Shown one piece after another: positions 33,598 to 40,562 of a stretch of DNA of 40,634 bases. The DNA lies in the IMG/VR virus record IMGVR_UViG_3300035698_010649, positions 1 to 40,634 of that record; one strand, given 5' to 3'. Position 1 is the first letter of the stretch; every line of letters starts with the position of its first letter. The notes beneath the pieces were generated by a model. That model was given only the letters and a program-made list of their open reading frames with translations, made no database searches and was not told the origin of the DNA. This DNA is from a virus. The position numbers and the translations under genes are program-made.

Positions 33598-33705
33598 ATT
33601 GCCACCCTGATTTACTGTGATGAAGTAACAAATAATAACCAGGTCGCGGCCAACCGCCTCGCCCGCCTCCAGCAACTTCAAGATATCGGGAAAGTTTGGG
33701 GGTAG
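33565..33705 (+). CDS. 46-residue protein sharing its start with copy D
   Basis: Starting MKPTTSQLYAEIATLIYCDE and ending LQDIGKVWG before TAG 33703-33705. The first 11 residues equal those of copy D. The rest lacks the GC-x2-GQA core but ends with a Leu/Gln-rich helix with LQQLQD-x-G, like the family end. It may be a deletion product of a family member (N-terminus joined to a C-terminus) that could be expressed. Confidence 0.5.
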   Translation: MKPTTSQLYAEIATLIYCDEVTNNNQVAANRLARLQQLQDIGKVWG

Positions 33706-33727
33706 GCGATTATTCTCGCGGATAAAC

Positions 33728-33755
33728 TTGACACCCACGACCAGTGAGCTATACT
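33728..33755 (+). promoter_or_regulatory. Promoter before copy E
   Basis: TTGACA (33728-33733), 16-base spacer, TATACT (33750-33755). A good AGGAG follows at 33776-33780. The in-frame start at 33744 would lie in the promoter, so 33786 is the true start. Confidence 0.8.
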
Positions 33756-33785
33756 ACAATCTCACGACACCACCCAGGAGACAAC

Positions 33786-34427
33786 ATGATTACGAACCAA
33801 CAGTGCGGTGCCAGCAGTTTGGCCTGCCGAGTAATGAACGAAACCTTCCTGACCCTAGGTTCGTTCGAAGACACGCGAGCCTTTGGAGACCCTCTTGGAT
33901 TCGCCAGCTCCCTCGCTCGCGTTGTCGACCGAACCCTTAAAGGTCAGAAGCGGTTCACACGTCAGCAGGCTGAAGCTGCTGCGGTCTCAATCGTCCAAGA
34001 CACGTTTGGCTCGTTAGACGGGTTCGCCCCCTACCGTGCTGCCTACCCACTGTTTGCTCAGCATTTGATCCCTGTCATTGTTTTGATCCTGTCCGAGCAT
34101 GAGTTGGTCACAGAGGTTAGGAGCTTGGCATCCAAGTATCCGAGCTTCCGGTATCGGGGAACCGACAGATTCAGCTCCAACTACAATGTTGGCGGGGACA
34201 GAGCGTACATTGGCCTGCACGGATGCATCATCGGGCAAGCCCTTCGACGTATCGGAGGGCAGAGGTATGTTCCAATCGACGGAGCTGCTGGGCTGACAGC
34301 TTCAGAGCTGGGCATTGACTTGACTGAGCATGATGAATACTTTTTAGATTCAGTCCAGCAGCTCCAGATGCGTCATTCTTGGTCCGAGGCTGTCAGCTTA
34401 ACCGATGATATGCTGCAAAATGCGTGA
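33786..34427 (+). CDS. GC-x2-GQA family protein, copy E, with N-terminal extension
   Basis: The protein has 213 residues from ATG 33786. About 105 extra N-terminal residues are helical with Cys near the start (MITNQQCGASSLACRVMNET) and a Gln/Ala-rich helix. The family core follows: YPSFRYRGTDRFSSNYNVGG, DRAYIGLHGCIIGQALRR, then VPIDGAAGLTASEL and SVQQLQMRHSWSEA. This copy has lost the Cys before the Tyr-x-x-Gly-Gly step (Asn instead). AGGAG is well placed. Confidence 0.78.
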   Translation: MITNQQCGASSLACRVMNETFLTLGSFEDTRAFGDPLGFASSLARVVDRTLKGQKRFTRQQAEAAAVSIVQDTFGSLDGFAPYRAAYPLFAQHLIPVIVLILSEHELVTEVRSLASKYPSFRYRGTDRFSSNYNVGGDRAYIGLHGCIIGQALRRIGGQRYVPIDGAAGLTASELGIDLTEHDEYFLDSVQQLQMRHSWSEAVSLTDDMLQNA

Positions 34428-34896
34428 CCTACACAACGTCGAGATTCTGAAGGGCTCCTATATCCGGTATGTCAGCGGCCCTCGCATGGGTGAGTTTCAC
34501 TTCATGCGGTCAAACACGAAGTCCGGGCTTCTGGGCTGGGCTGGCACAGCACCCCTTAACTTGGATAACGACAACGGCGTTGTGCCCGCGTACGTTGTTC
34601 CAGAAGGTACCGGCACCCCAACAACGATTCGTCATTGTATAAAATTGTGGCGGGCGGCAATGGGTGGCGATATTCGTCCCAGTGAGTTTAACGGAGCTGT
34701 TTGGGTGGCTCTTGATACGTTGATGAGTCGAGGCATCCCTACTACCCAACAGGTCATTATCTTCCTTACAGGAACTTACACGCTATCGCAATTAAACGGG
34801 TCTGGGGCTACTTACTTCCGGCAGATAACCGCTGGGATGTTCGGGCTGACCGTGTCTAACAAGATGGAAGCTGAACGCTTTCGAAGAGGATTATGA
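34420..34896 (+). CDS. Protein of unknown function
   Basis: The protein has 158 residues from ATG 34420, overlapping the preceding stop by 8 bases. It begins MRDLHNVEILKGSYIRYVSG, includes LLGWAGTAPLNLDNDNG and later RPSEFNGAVWVALDTLMSRG, a small globular pattern. No family is recognised. An upstream ATG at 34405 is possible. Confidence 0.6.
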   Translation: MRDLHNVEILKGSYIRYVSGPRMGEFHFMRSNTKSGLLGWAGTAPLNLDNDNGVVPAYVVPEGTGTPTTIRHCIKLWRAAMGGDIRPSEFNGAVWVALDTLMSRGIPTTQQVIIFLTGTYTLSQLNGSGATYFRQITAGMFGLTVSNKMEAERFRRGL

Positions 34897-35102
34897 CGAT
34901 GTACAACATAGCCTGGCACGAAGAATGCCTCAGAAACCAGAGCGAGCACCACGCCCGAGAGCTGGTTCTATTGCAGAGCCAACAGGATAGAGTTGATAGG
35001 TTGGCCAAGAGCATCAGCGAATACCGAGAGCAGATCGATCTCGCCGTGCGTAAACGCAAAACCCATTTTGACCGAGAAAAGTTTAACAGAAAGAAAAGCT
35101 GA
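34893..35102 (+). CDS. Small coiled-coil protein
   Basis: The protein has 69 residues, starting MTMYNIAWHEECLRNQSEHH. Residues of about 15-60 have heptad-like Leu/Val spacing with Gln, Arg and Lys, and the end is basic (FNRKKS). ATGA overlaps the preceding stop; TGATG overlaps the next gene. The function is unknown. Confidence 0.65.
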   Translation: MTMYNIAWHEECLRNQSEHHARELVLLQSQQDRVDRLAKSISEYREQIDLAVRKRKTHFDREKFNRKKS

Positions 35103-35485
35103 TGATGATTTATTTAGCGACACCTTACTCACATCCTGATCCCGCAGTTCGGCAATCCCGTTTCGAAGCGGCCAATCACATGACTGCCGCTCTTATCGAA
35201 GCTGGCTATGTCGTTTTCAGTCCAATAAGTCATTCTCACGTAATTGCCCCTTACTTAGTGAGGGAGTCGACCGATTGGGACTTTTGGAAAGAGCAAGACC
35301 TGCCGATGCTGGCAGCTTGTAAGAGGTTGGTCGTGATGACTTACGATCCGGCATGGTCCAAGTCCGTTGGTGTGTTAGCTGAGATTGAGTTTGCCAAGGT
35401 TAACAATATCAAAACCATCTACCTGCCTGAAACGCCCAAAGAGTTTAGTGATCTACCGCCCCGGTTCAGGCTGGTAGAATGGTGA
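35102..35485 (+). CDS. DUF1937-like protein (deoxyribosyltransferase-like fold)
   Basis: The protein has 127 residues: MMIYLATPYSHPDPAVRQSR, then a helix with AALIEAGYVVFSPISHSHVI, WDFWKEQDLPML and SVGVLAEIEFAK. This is the DUF1937 pattern, structurally like nucleoside 2-deoxyribosyltransferases. The S/GVxxEI segment is the place of the catalytic Glu in that fold. A role in nucleotide metabolism or signalling is inferred. It overlaps both neighbours. Confidence 0.75.
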   Translation: MMIYLATPYSHPDPAVRQSRFEAANHMTAALIEAGYVVFSPISHSHVIAPYLVRESTDWDFWKEQDLPMLAACKRLVVMTYDPAWSKSVGVLAEIEFAKVNNIKTIYLPETPKEFSDLPPRFRLVEW

Positions 35486-35868
35486 AGCAGCAACCGCTTG
35501 AATCTACGCTCCAGACCGCTATCTGCACGTTCCTACGGAAGCGGAAGTGGACTGTCAAGGCTACACACGGCAACGCTTTCCAATCAGGCTTTCCTGACTT
35601 GTTCGCGTTCAACAAGCCGTACGGTTTTCGTTGGATTGACGTTAAACGGCCTGTTGGCTATCGACTTACGAGGGCACAGATTGTTACCTGGCCTGAGTGG
35701 GAAGCTGTTGACCTTGGCGTTTGGATCATGACTGCCGCCACCGAGGAGGAGTACCTGAAGCTTTTCGGGCCGCCGAACTTTCGGCAATACTGGTCCAAAA
35801 GTTATGACAAACATCTGCGATCTCTTGACTCGATCCTGGATGAGATTACAATGGACGTAGAGGAATAA
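35479..35868 (+). CDS. VRR-NUC/PD-(D/E)XK nuclease
   Basis: The protein has 129 residues. An E8 in a helix (ESTLQTAICTFLRKRKW) is followed by SGFPD40LFAF and D54VK56, the PD-(D/E)XK set of the VRR-NUC type. Such small nucleases cut branched DNA (Holliday junction-like) in repair and packaging. It overlaps the DUF1937 gene by 7 bases, and its 3' part holds a promoter for downstream genes. Confidence 0.8.
   Translation: MVKQQPLESTLQTAICTFLRKRKWTVKATHGNAFQSGFPDLFAFNKPYGFRWIDVKRPVGYRLTRAQIVTWPEWEAVDLGVWIMTAATEEEYLKLFGPPNFRQYWSKSYDKHLRSLDSILDEITMDVEE
35825..35852 (+). promoter_or_regulatory. Promoter in the end of the nuclease gene
   Basis: TTGACT (35825-35830), 16-base spacer, TACAAT (35847-35852), the same layout as 32366-32393. 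It is about 45 bases ahead of ATG 35897. Confidence 0.65.
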
Positions 35869-35896
35869 TCCTCCCTAACCCTTCACCGAGAAACCA

Positions 35897-36178
35897 ATGT
35901 TTAAACCACTTGTCGCAGCCCACTTTGACGTCACCCCCCGTGCTAGGATCAGTGATCCGCCAGCATTCCAAGCCCAACTCTGCCTGCGGTGGCAGCTCGT
36001 TAACCTGATCCGTGAGGAGGTGGTGGCCGAGGTCGGAAACTTAACCGAAGATCAGCTCGTGATGATCGATATCATCCTTGAAGAGTTTAACAAGAAACAC
36101 GCTCCCCTGGACTTCTCTTTCAATGCTGCACAGAAACTCCTGTTTCCTCGATTGTGCGTCAAAACTGACGGGCCTTGA
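35897..36178 (+). CDS. Small helical protein of unknown function
   Basis: The protein has 93 residues: MFKPLVAAHFDVTPRARIS, then helices with LIREEVVAEVGNLTEDQLVM and an amphipathic end. It follows the internal promoter at 35825-35852. No family is recognised; it could be a DNA-module accessory or regulator. Confidence 0.55.
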   Translation: MFKPLVAAHFDVTPRARISDPPAFQAQLCLRWQLVNLIREEVVAEVGNLTEDQLVMIDIILEEFNKKHAPLDFSFNAAQKLLFPRLCVKTDGP

Positions 36179-36203
36179 GCCTGAAGTTTTGCACACCAAG
36201 TAC

Positions 36204-36500
36204 ATGGCCGAGACCTCAGGGGCAAACCCCGAGGTCGATGGCTACCATCCCCAACTGTTTGGGTTACGACTACATCAGCTCGCTCCCGTGGTCGGCGAAC
36301 GTTGCTTGCTTACCACCCAGCAGGTTAAAGAGCGTTACGAGCGACTCCTGTACGAGAACTGGCAGGTCATCCTGGTTGGCCCAAAGCTTTTGGGGGGCGG
36401 TGAACATGCTATCACCCATTTCCAAGGCCAGTTCTGGTGTCCCGCAGAAGGTGTGATTGCCTCCCCAAACATCGGACTGCGGGACATCTACACACTATGA
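36204..36500 (+). CDS. Small protein of unknown function
   Basis: From ATG 36204 (98 residues): MAETSGANPEVDGYHPQLFG, then LTTQQVKERYERLLYENWQV and GGGEHAITHFQGQFW. It has a helix followed by a beta-like end. Starts upstream would run through the preceding gene. The stop overlaps the next ATG (ATGA). No family is recognised. Confidence 0.55.
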   Translation: MAETSGANPEVDGYHPQLFGLRLHQLAPVVGERCLLTTQQVKERYERLLYENWQVILVGPKLLGGGEHAITHFQGQFWCPAEGVIASPNIGLRDIYTL

Positions 36501-36922
36501 TAATCCGACTCAGAACGCATGTTCGTGGGTCGAAGTTCTATGACCCTCCAGTCAAGACCGACCTGTTCTACTCAGACGAAGAGTTTGCACTTGCTATTGC
36601 ACAGGGTCGCGTCCCTCAAGCGATCGAATCCAACATCCCTTTCGTGACGTTCCTTGTGTCTCGTTTCCTATTCCAGTTCCCCTGGTTGGAGAATGAGGCT
36701 GACGAACTCTTCAGTATCGGGATCATCGAGTACGCCCAGGTCATCCGAGACCACGAGAAGTACAATGGCAAAAGCCTCCGGGCCGTCAGCATGGTAAAAG
36801 CCCAACGGAAGATCGAAGAGTATGCCAGCGGCATTGGCTGTCTGATATCATGCTCTCTGACAACCCGCTACAAGAACGTGAAGGTTGGCAAGCGGGAAGC
36901 AAAGACGACGTCAATCCAATGA
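36497..36922 (+). CDS. Sigma-70 region 2-like protein
   Basis: From ATG 36497 (141 residues). The core NIPFVTFLVSRFLFQFPWLE, then ADELFSIGIIEYAQVIRDHE and RAVSMVKAQRKIEEYAS, looks like a shortened sigma region 2 (helix, DDL-x-x-x-G turn, helix, basic helix). Regions 3 and 4 are missing. It may bind host RNA polymerase as a co-sigma or anti-sigma, or simply share the fold. ATGA overlaps at both ends. Confidence 0.5.
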   Translation: MIIRLRTHVRGSKFYDPPVKTDLFYSDEEFALAIAQGRVPQAIESNIPFVTFLVSRFLFQFPWLENEADELFSIGIIEYAQVIRDHEKYNGKSLRAVSMVKAQRKIEEYASGIGCLISCSLTTRYKNVKVGKREAKTTSIQ

Positions 36923-37698
36923 ACAGACCACGACTATTTTTACCGACCCCAGCCCACTGGAACCGCAACAGTAACGTCAGGGGCTGGTTCGCTACCGAGA
37001 TTCCAAAAGACTCAACACGTGTTCTTTGGGACGGCGGCCTGACCCGTGACTTTCCACGGCCCCTTTGGGATTGGAAGGAACCGGGCACTGGCCTATTCAA
37101 TGAGCGAGGTGAAGTTGTTGTTGCACCAGATCGCTTCCTCAACAGCTTGCCTTGCCTACCTTTAGACGGCTTCCTGCATACGGTGGAAGGCCACCTTGTG
37201 CTGTCTGTCATTGGCCTGCCGTCACTCCCTGAGTTCTACAGAGTAGGAGATATCCTTGGGGGTGACCAGTTATTCTCTATTGAAGCGGACAGCCTGTTTG
37301 ACTTGGTCACCAACTCGCCAGTGGCGTCAGAGTGGCGTCAGATTACGCCGGACAGTTCATTCACTCAGGAGGTATTCCACGCAACAGAGAACCTCAGCGG
37401 CCCCGCTGAGCTTGCCTTGTTCCACCAGATTCGAGGCATTGAAGACCTGAAGTATGATCGACAGTACCTGCTGCGGTCACCTGCGTCGGTGTGGGCGGGT
37501 GCATTCACTGAGTCCTGGCTGGAGGTCAATACACTGAGACCCGATATCGTTACGGTAAATCGTAACATTGGTGGAGTCATCTTCACTCCCGTCGGTTCCT
37601 TTCCGTCCGACAGTCTGTCAGATGGTGTTCATAGCGGTGACCTCGTCGAGGTTCACGTTAATAAGTTTGGGTTTATCGTATCACTGGTGGTCATCTAA
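36919..37698 (+). CDS. ATP-dependent DNA-ligase-like protein, apparently inactive
   Basis: From ATG 36919 (259 residues). LPTPAHWNRNSNVRGWFATE, then VLWDGGLTRD, PDRFLNSLPCLPLDGFL and LLRSPASVWAGAFTESWLEV follow the order of an ATP-dependent ligase adenylation domain: motif I region, WDG, SR/P-F-LP-LDGEL and LLR-x-P-x-S-x-W...LLKVK. But the KxDG of motif I reads KDST and the LLKVK of motif V reads WLEVN. The fold seems kept and the nucleotidyl transfer residues lost. It could be a structural or regulatory pseudo-ligase, or a misread unrelated protein. Confidence 0.5.
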   Translation: MNRPRLFLPTPAHWNRNSNVRGWFATEIPKDSTRVLWDGGLTRDFPRPLWDWKEPGTGLFNERGEVVVAPDRFLNSLPCLPLDGFLHTVEGHLVLSVIGLPSLPEFYRVGDILGGDQLFSIEADSLFDLVTNSPVASEWRQITPDSSFTQEVFHATENLSGPAELALFHQIRGIEDLKYDRQYLLRSPASVWAGAFTESWLEVNTLRPDIVTVNRNIGGVIFTPVGSFPSDSLSDGVHSGDLVEVHVNKFGFIVSLVVI

Positions 37699-38684
37699 TG
37701 TTTAAATACACACGATTTGAAGCTGCACCTATCGAAGGTCTCCGCAAGCCTCAGGCAGTATCCTACACTGCCCTGAAGATGTTCGAGGAGTCACCTGAGG
37801 AGTTCTACATTCGCTACCTGGCTGAGGTCAAGACACCTCGACCGCCGCAGCAGCCGTACATGGCCGTCGGCTCAGCATTCGATGCTCTTATCAAGAACCG
37901 AATCCACGTTGACGTGTACGGTTTCGAGGCTACCAAGGGAACGGATTACGAGCTCCCGAGAATCATGGAATCCCAAGTGGAAGAAGACTTCCGGGAGATC
38001 GTCGTGCCGCTGGCCGAAGACTTGTTCGAGCAGTACGTTGAGTCTGGGGCCTACGCCAGCCTGCTGGCTGATATCCTACCAGCCACCGAGCTCGGTATGG
38101 AGTTTACGGTTACGAGGGAGGTGGGAGGGGTTCCATTGATGGGCAAGCCTGACCTTCGCTTTGTAACTGAGTGTGGGTTGCATTTAATCACTGACTTCAA
38201 AGTCAACGGGTCGATGAGCAAGACGGGAGCATCCCCGCAGGTGGGATACCGCATCTGTCACGACTACGGAAGCCGAACACACGGCCAAGCCCACAAGAGA
38301 TTCGTAGGTAAAAGGAATGGTGGAATCCTAGTCTCCGAGACTCCGATGGACGTGACAACATCCTACTGGGCTGAGCAGTTGTCGATGTACGCTTGGCTGT
38401 GCGGTGAAGAGGTTGGCAGCCAGAAGTTCGTCGTTCGAATCGAGCAGATTGCTTGCCGCCCAGTGAAGGGCAGATCATACCCGAGGGCGAAGTTCGCCCA
38501 GCACGTGGCCCACGTTTCGGAGGAAGCACAGCACACCCTGTTAGCCCGCCTGCAAGCCTGTTGGTTGGCGTGTCAGACTGGCCACGTGTTCCCGGAGCTG
38601 ACCCTTGAGAACAACAACGCTCGCCTGAAAGGTATTGGCAGTCGGCCTATCGATTTCGGCTCCATCGACCAAAATTGGGATTGA
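37698..38684 (+). CDS. Cas4/RecB-like PD-(D/E)XK exonuclease
   Basis: The protein has 328 residues. VGSAFDALIKN (early His/acidic region), GKPD152LRF, D166FK168 and Q227LSMY231 (QxxxY motif) are the motifs of RecB/Cas4-type nucleases. Cas4-like phage enzymes resect DNA in recombination. No iron-sulphur Cys set was found. It starts one base inside the preceding stop (TAATG). Confidence 0.85.
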   Translation: MFKYTRFEAAPIEGLRKPQAVSYTALKMFEESPEEFYIRYLAEVKTPRPPQQPYMAVGSAFDALIKNRIHVDVYGFEATKGTDYELPRIMESQVEEDFREIVVPLAEDLFEQYVESGAYASLLADILPATELGMEFTVTREVGGVPLMGKPDLRFVTECGLHLITDFKVNGSMSKTGASPQVGYRICHDYGSRTHGQAHKRFVGKRNGGILVSETPMDVTTSYWAEQLSMYAWLCGEEVGSQKFVVRIEQIACRPVKGRSYPRAKFAQHVAHVSEEAQHTLLARLQACWLACQTGHVFPELTLENNNARLKGIGSRPIDFGSIDQNWD

Positions 38685-38746
38685 CGCCCCACTTGACCAA
38701 ATTAGAATTGACATAGACATAATCCAGACACTATTTGAGAATAGAA

Positions 38747-39202
38747 ATGCGAACAACGTATCGGCCCGCTGAGACACTTGACTTACCCGGCATCCTGCTA
38801 TGCGAGATCAAGAGCCATGATGTTCCACTCAGTCCTGAGGAGCTGCGGACCACCATCGACAACGCAGACACCCATATCTGCGTCAGTGAGGAGGGACGAA
38901 TCTGCGGGTTCATCTGCATTCGCCAGAAGGAAGATGAGTCCAGCACTTTCGTCTTGGATCGTCTTTCATTCCAGCCCGGCTACGCTGACCATGTCACCCC
39001 CCTACTGGATTCAGCACGCCGACTCGGACGACTGCATGGGGCTAAGCGGCTGGAAGTTTCGGTCTGCGTTCTGGACCTGACCCACGGCTTCTCCGGGTCG
39101 GTGTCGACCTTCGAGTTTGCGTGTTCAAACCCCAGGGTGACCAAGGCCTACGGGACAGACTTCGAGCATTACACGTTCAGAAAACTTCTCACCGCCTTGT
39201 AG
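38747..39202 (+). CDS. GNAT-like acetyltransferase (probable)
   Basis: The protein has 151 residues from ATG 38747, with GAGAATAG ahead. It has MRTTYRPAETLDLPGILLCE, then NADTHICVSEEGRICGFICI and LDRLSFQPGYADHVTPLL, in the strand and helix order of GNAT proteins. The acetyl-CoA loop (R/QxxGxG/A) is only approximate (RRLGRLHGA). Its target is unknown; phage GNATs can modify host proteins. A TTGACA at 38708-38713 lies upstream without a clear -10. Confidence 0.55.
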   Translation: MRTTYRPAETLDLPGILLCEIKSHDVPLSPEELRTTIDNADTHICVSEEGRICGFICIRQKEDESSTFVLDRLSFQPGYADHVTPLLDSARRLGRLHGAKRLEVSVCVLDLTHGFSGSVSTFEFACSNPRVTKAYGTDFEHYTFRKLLTAL

Positions 39203-39254
39203 GGGGTGGGGTTCCACGTTTCAGTTTCACACACAGTTTTGAGAGAAAACCATT

Positions 39255-39848
39255 ATGGGTCGCATTGTTGTCAGTTTTATAGCCTGCATTTCCGTGCTCA
39301 TATCAACCGCCTTAGGGCAAGTGCCTGGTCGGTTTGACGTCAGCCCGATTCCAATCCCGGAGTACATCGCCAAAGTTCAGGTGGTAGGTGTGCCGTACAC
39401 CTACACAGGGACTGGAGTTTATGTAAGCCCGGTCACGGCGGTGACTGCCGCCCACAATGTCAGAGACCTCGACAGTAAGTCTCAGTTGTTTGTTGACGGA
39501 GTGGAAGCTGAGGTAGTGTATAAGAATGACCAACAGGACTTCGCCATCCTGAAGCTCTCAGTTGGCAGTAAAGATGGTCCGTTCCCAAAGTTATCCAGTG
39601 ACCTGTCCGGGTCTCTCACCGCGTGCGGCTACAGGGGAGGGGTTCGCTATACTGAGAATGTTGGCAACCACAAGTCAGGAAGGTGGGTCACAGCCGAGGT
39701 CCAGCGAGGAATGTCAGGCGGACCTGTGTTGAACCAAGTGGGAGACCTTGTGGGAACGATTATAGGTGGCGGACCTGGGCGGGATACATATATCACAGAT
39801 ATCTTCCTGATAGTAGACGAGCTAAGGGGGAGGGGTTTGCTGGAGTGA
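39255..39848 (+). CDS. Exported trypsin-like serine protease
   Basis: The protein has 197 residues. Residues 1-22 form a signal peptide (MGRIVVSFIACISVLISTAL then Gly-Gln), with cleavage near residue 21. The catalytic triad is H67 in TAAHNV, D95 in QQDFAILKL and S154 in RGMSGGPVLN, typical of trypsin/DegP-like proteases; no PDZ domain is present. It probably acts in the periplasm or outside the cell, on host envelope or rival proteins. GAGAGAAAA precedes the ATG and a terminator follows. Confidence 0.85.
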   Translation: MGRIVVSFIACISVLISTALGQVPGRFDVSPIPIPEYIAKVQVVGVPYTYTGTGVYVSPVTAVTAAHNVRDLDSKSQLFVDGVEAEVVYKNDQQDFAILKLSVGSKDGPFPKLSSDLSGSLTACGYRGGVRYTENVGNHKSGRWVTAEVQRGMSGGPVLNQVGDLVGTIIGGGPGRDTYITDIFLIVDELRGRGLLE

Positions 39849-39895
39849 TTCCCTCCTGGCGGTAGACGAAAACGAACATGGGTCGCATTATTTGA

Positions 39896-39930
39896 ATCCC
39901 CAGTTACACAAAGTGTGACTGGGGATTTTT
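39896..39930 (+). terminator. Strong rho-independent terminator after the protease gene
   Basis: A 14-bp stem (ATCCCCAGTTACAC 39896-39909 and GTGTGACTGGGGAT 39913-39926, one G-T pair) with an AAA loop and a T5 tail. It is the strongest terminator in the window. It ends the rightward transcripts of 23605-39848. Confidence 0.95.
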
Positions 39931-40500
39931 AGTTATGTACTACCACAAAAACACCGTAAAATACCCACAAAAACCAACTACACACACACCCTCAAACAAA
40001 ACAACAAACAGTGTTACATTGACAAACGACGTTGTAACTGTGTGAACTGACTTGATACTACAACAGTAAACCATTGAATATAATTTGACAACAACAACCA
40101 ACCAAGTTTACTTTAAACACCCACACCCCATATTATACGTCACAGATGTTTTGTATCTACAACAATAACACCAACTCACAGTGGTTGTCACCATACAACA
40201 ACGACAACGTACAAACCAACAAAGACTATACATACACACCAAACAACAGTAAATAAACACTAACGTTCATATATCAGTAACTTGCAGTTGTACGTGTTTG
40301 TAGGTCGGTGTAAACAGTTTTAAGTTGGTTGGGTTTATGGTGGTATGGGTTGGTTTATTTTAGTTTACTTTGTGTTGTGTAAGTGTGGTTAGTTTGTGTA
40401 CGGTTTGTTTTTACATACCATTTGTTGTGGTTGGTTTGTTTATTTATTATTTATTTATTTTGTTGTTTATGTTGTTGGAGGTTGGTTACCGATGGGGAGT
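39931..40500 (+). other. Non-coding region with abrupt amino-to-keto strand switch
   Basis: No credible gene is seen. The plus strand is A+C-rich to about 40262 (e.g. 50 of 60 bases are A or C in 39961-40020 and in 40201-40260), then turns G+T-rich (52 of 60 in 40321-40380, 48 of 60 in 40381-40440), with the switch near 40265-40290 at aacgttcatatatcagt. Runs like accaaccaac on the left are roughly mirrored as ttggttgggtt on the right. This is the skew flip expected of a replication origin or a divergent transcription start. TTGACA boxes at 40019 and 40085 and a TATAAT at 40079 are present but not properly paired. Confidence 0.7.
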
Positions 40501-40562
40501 ATGATATCGTAACTATTACAGCAATTGCCGTGACCCCCTTTGTTAGAGTCGACCGGCCCCAC

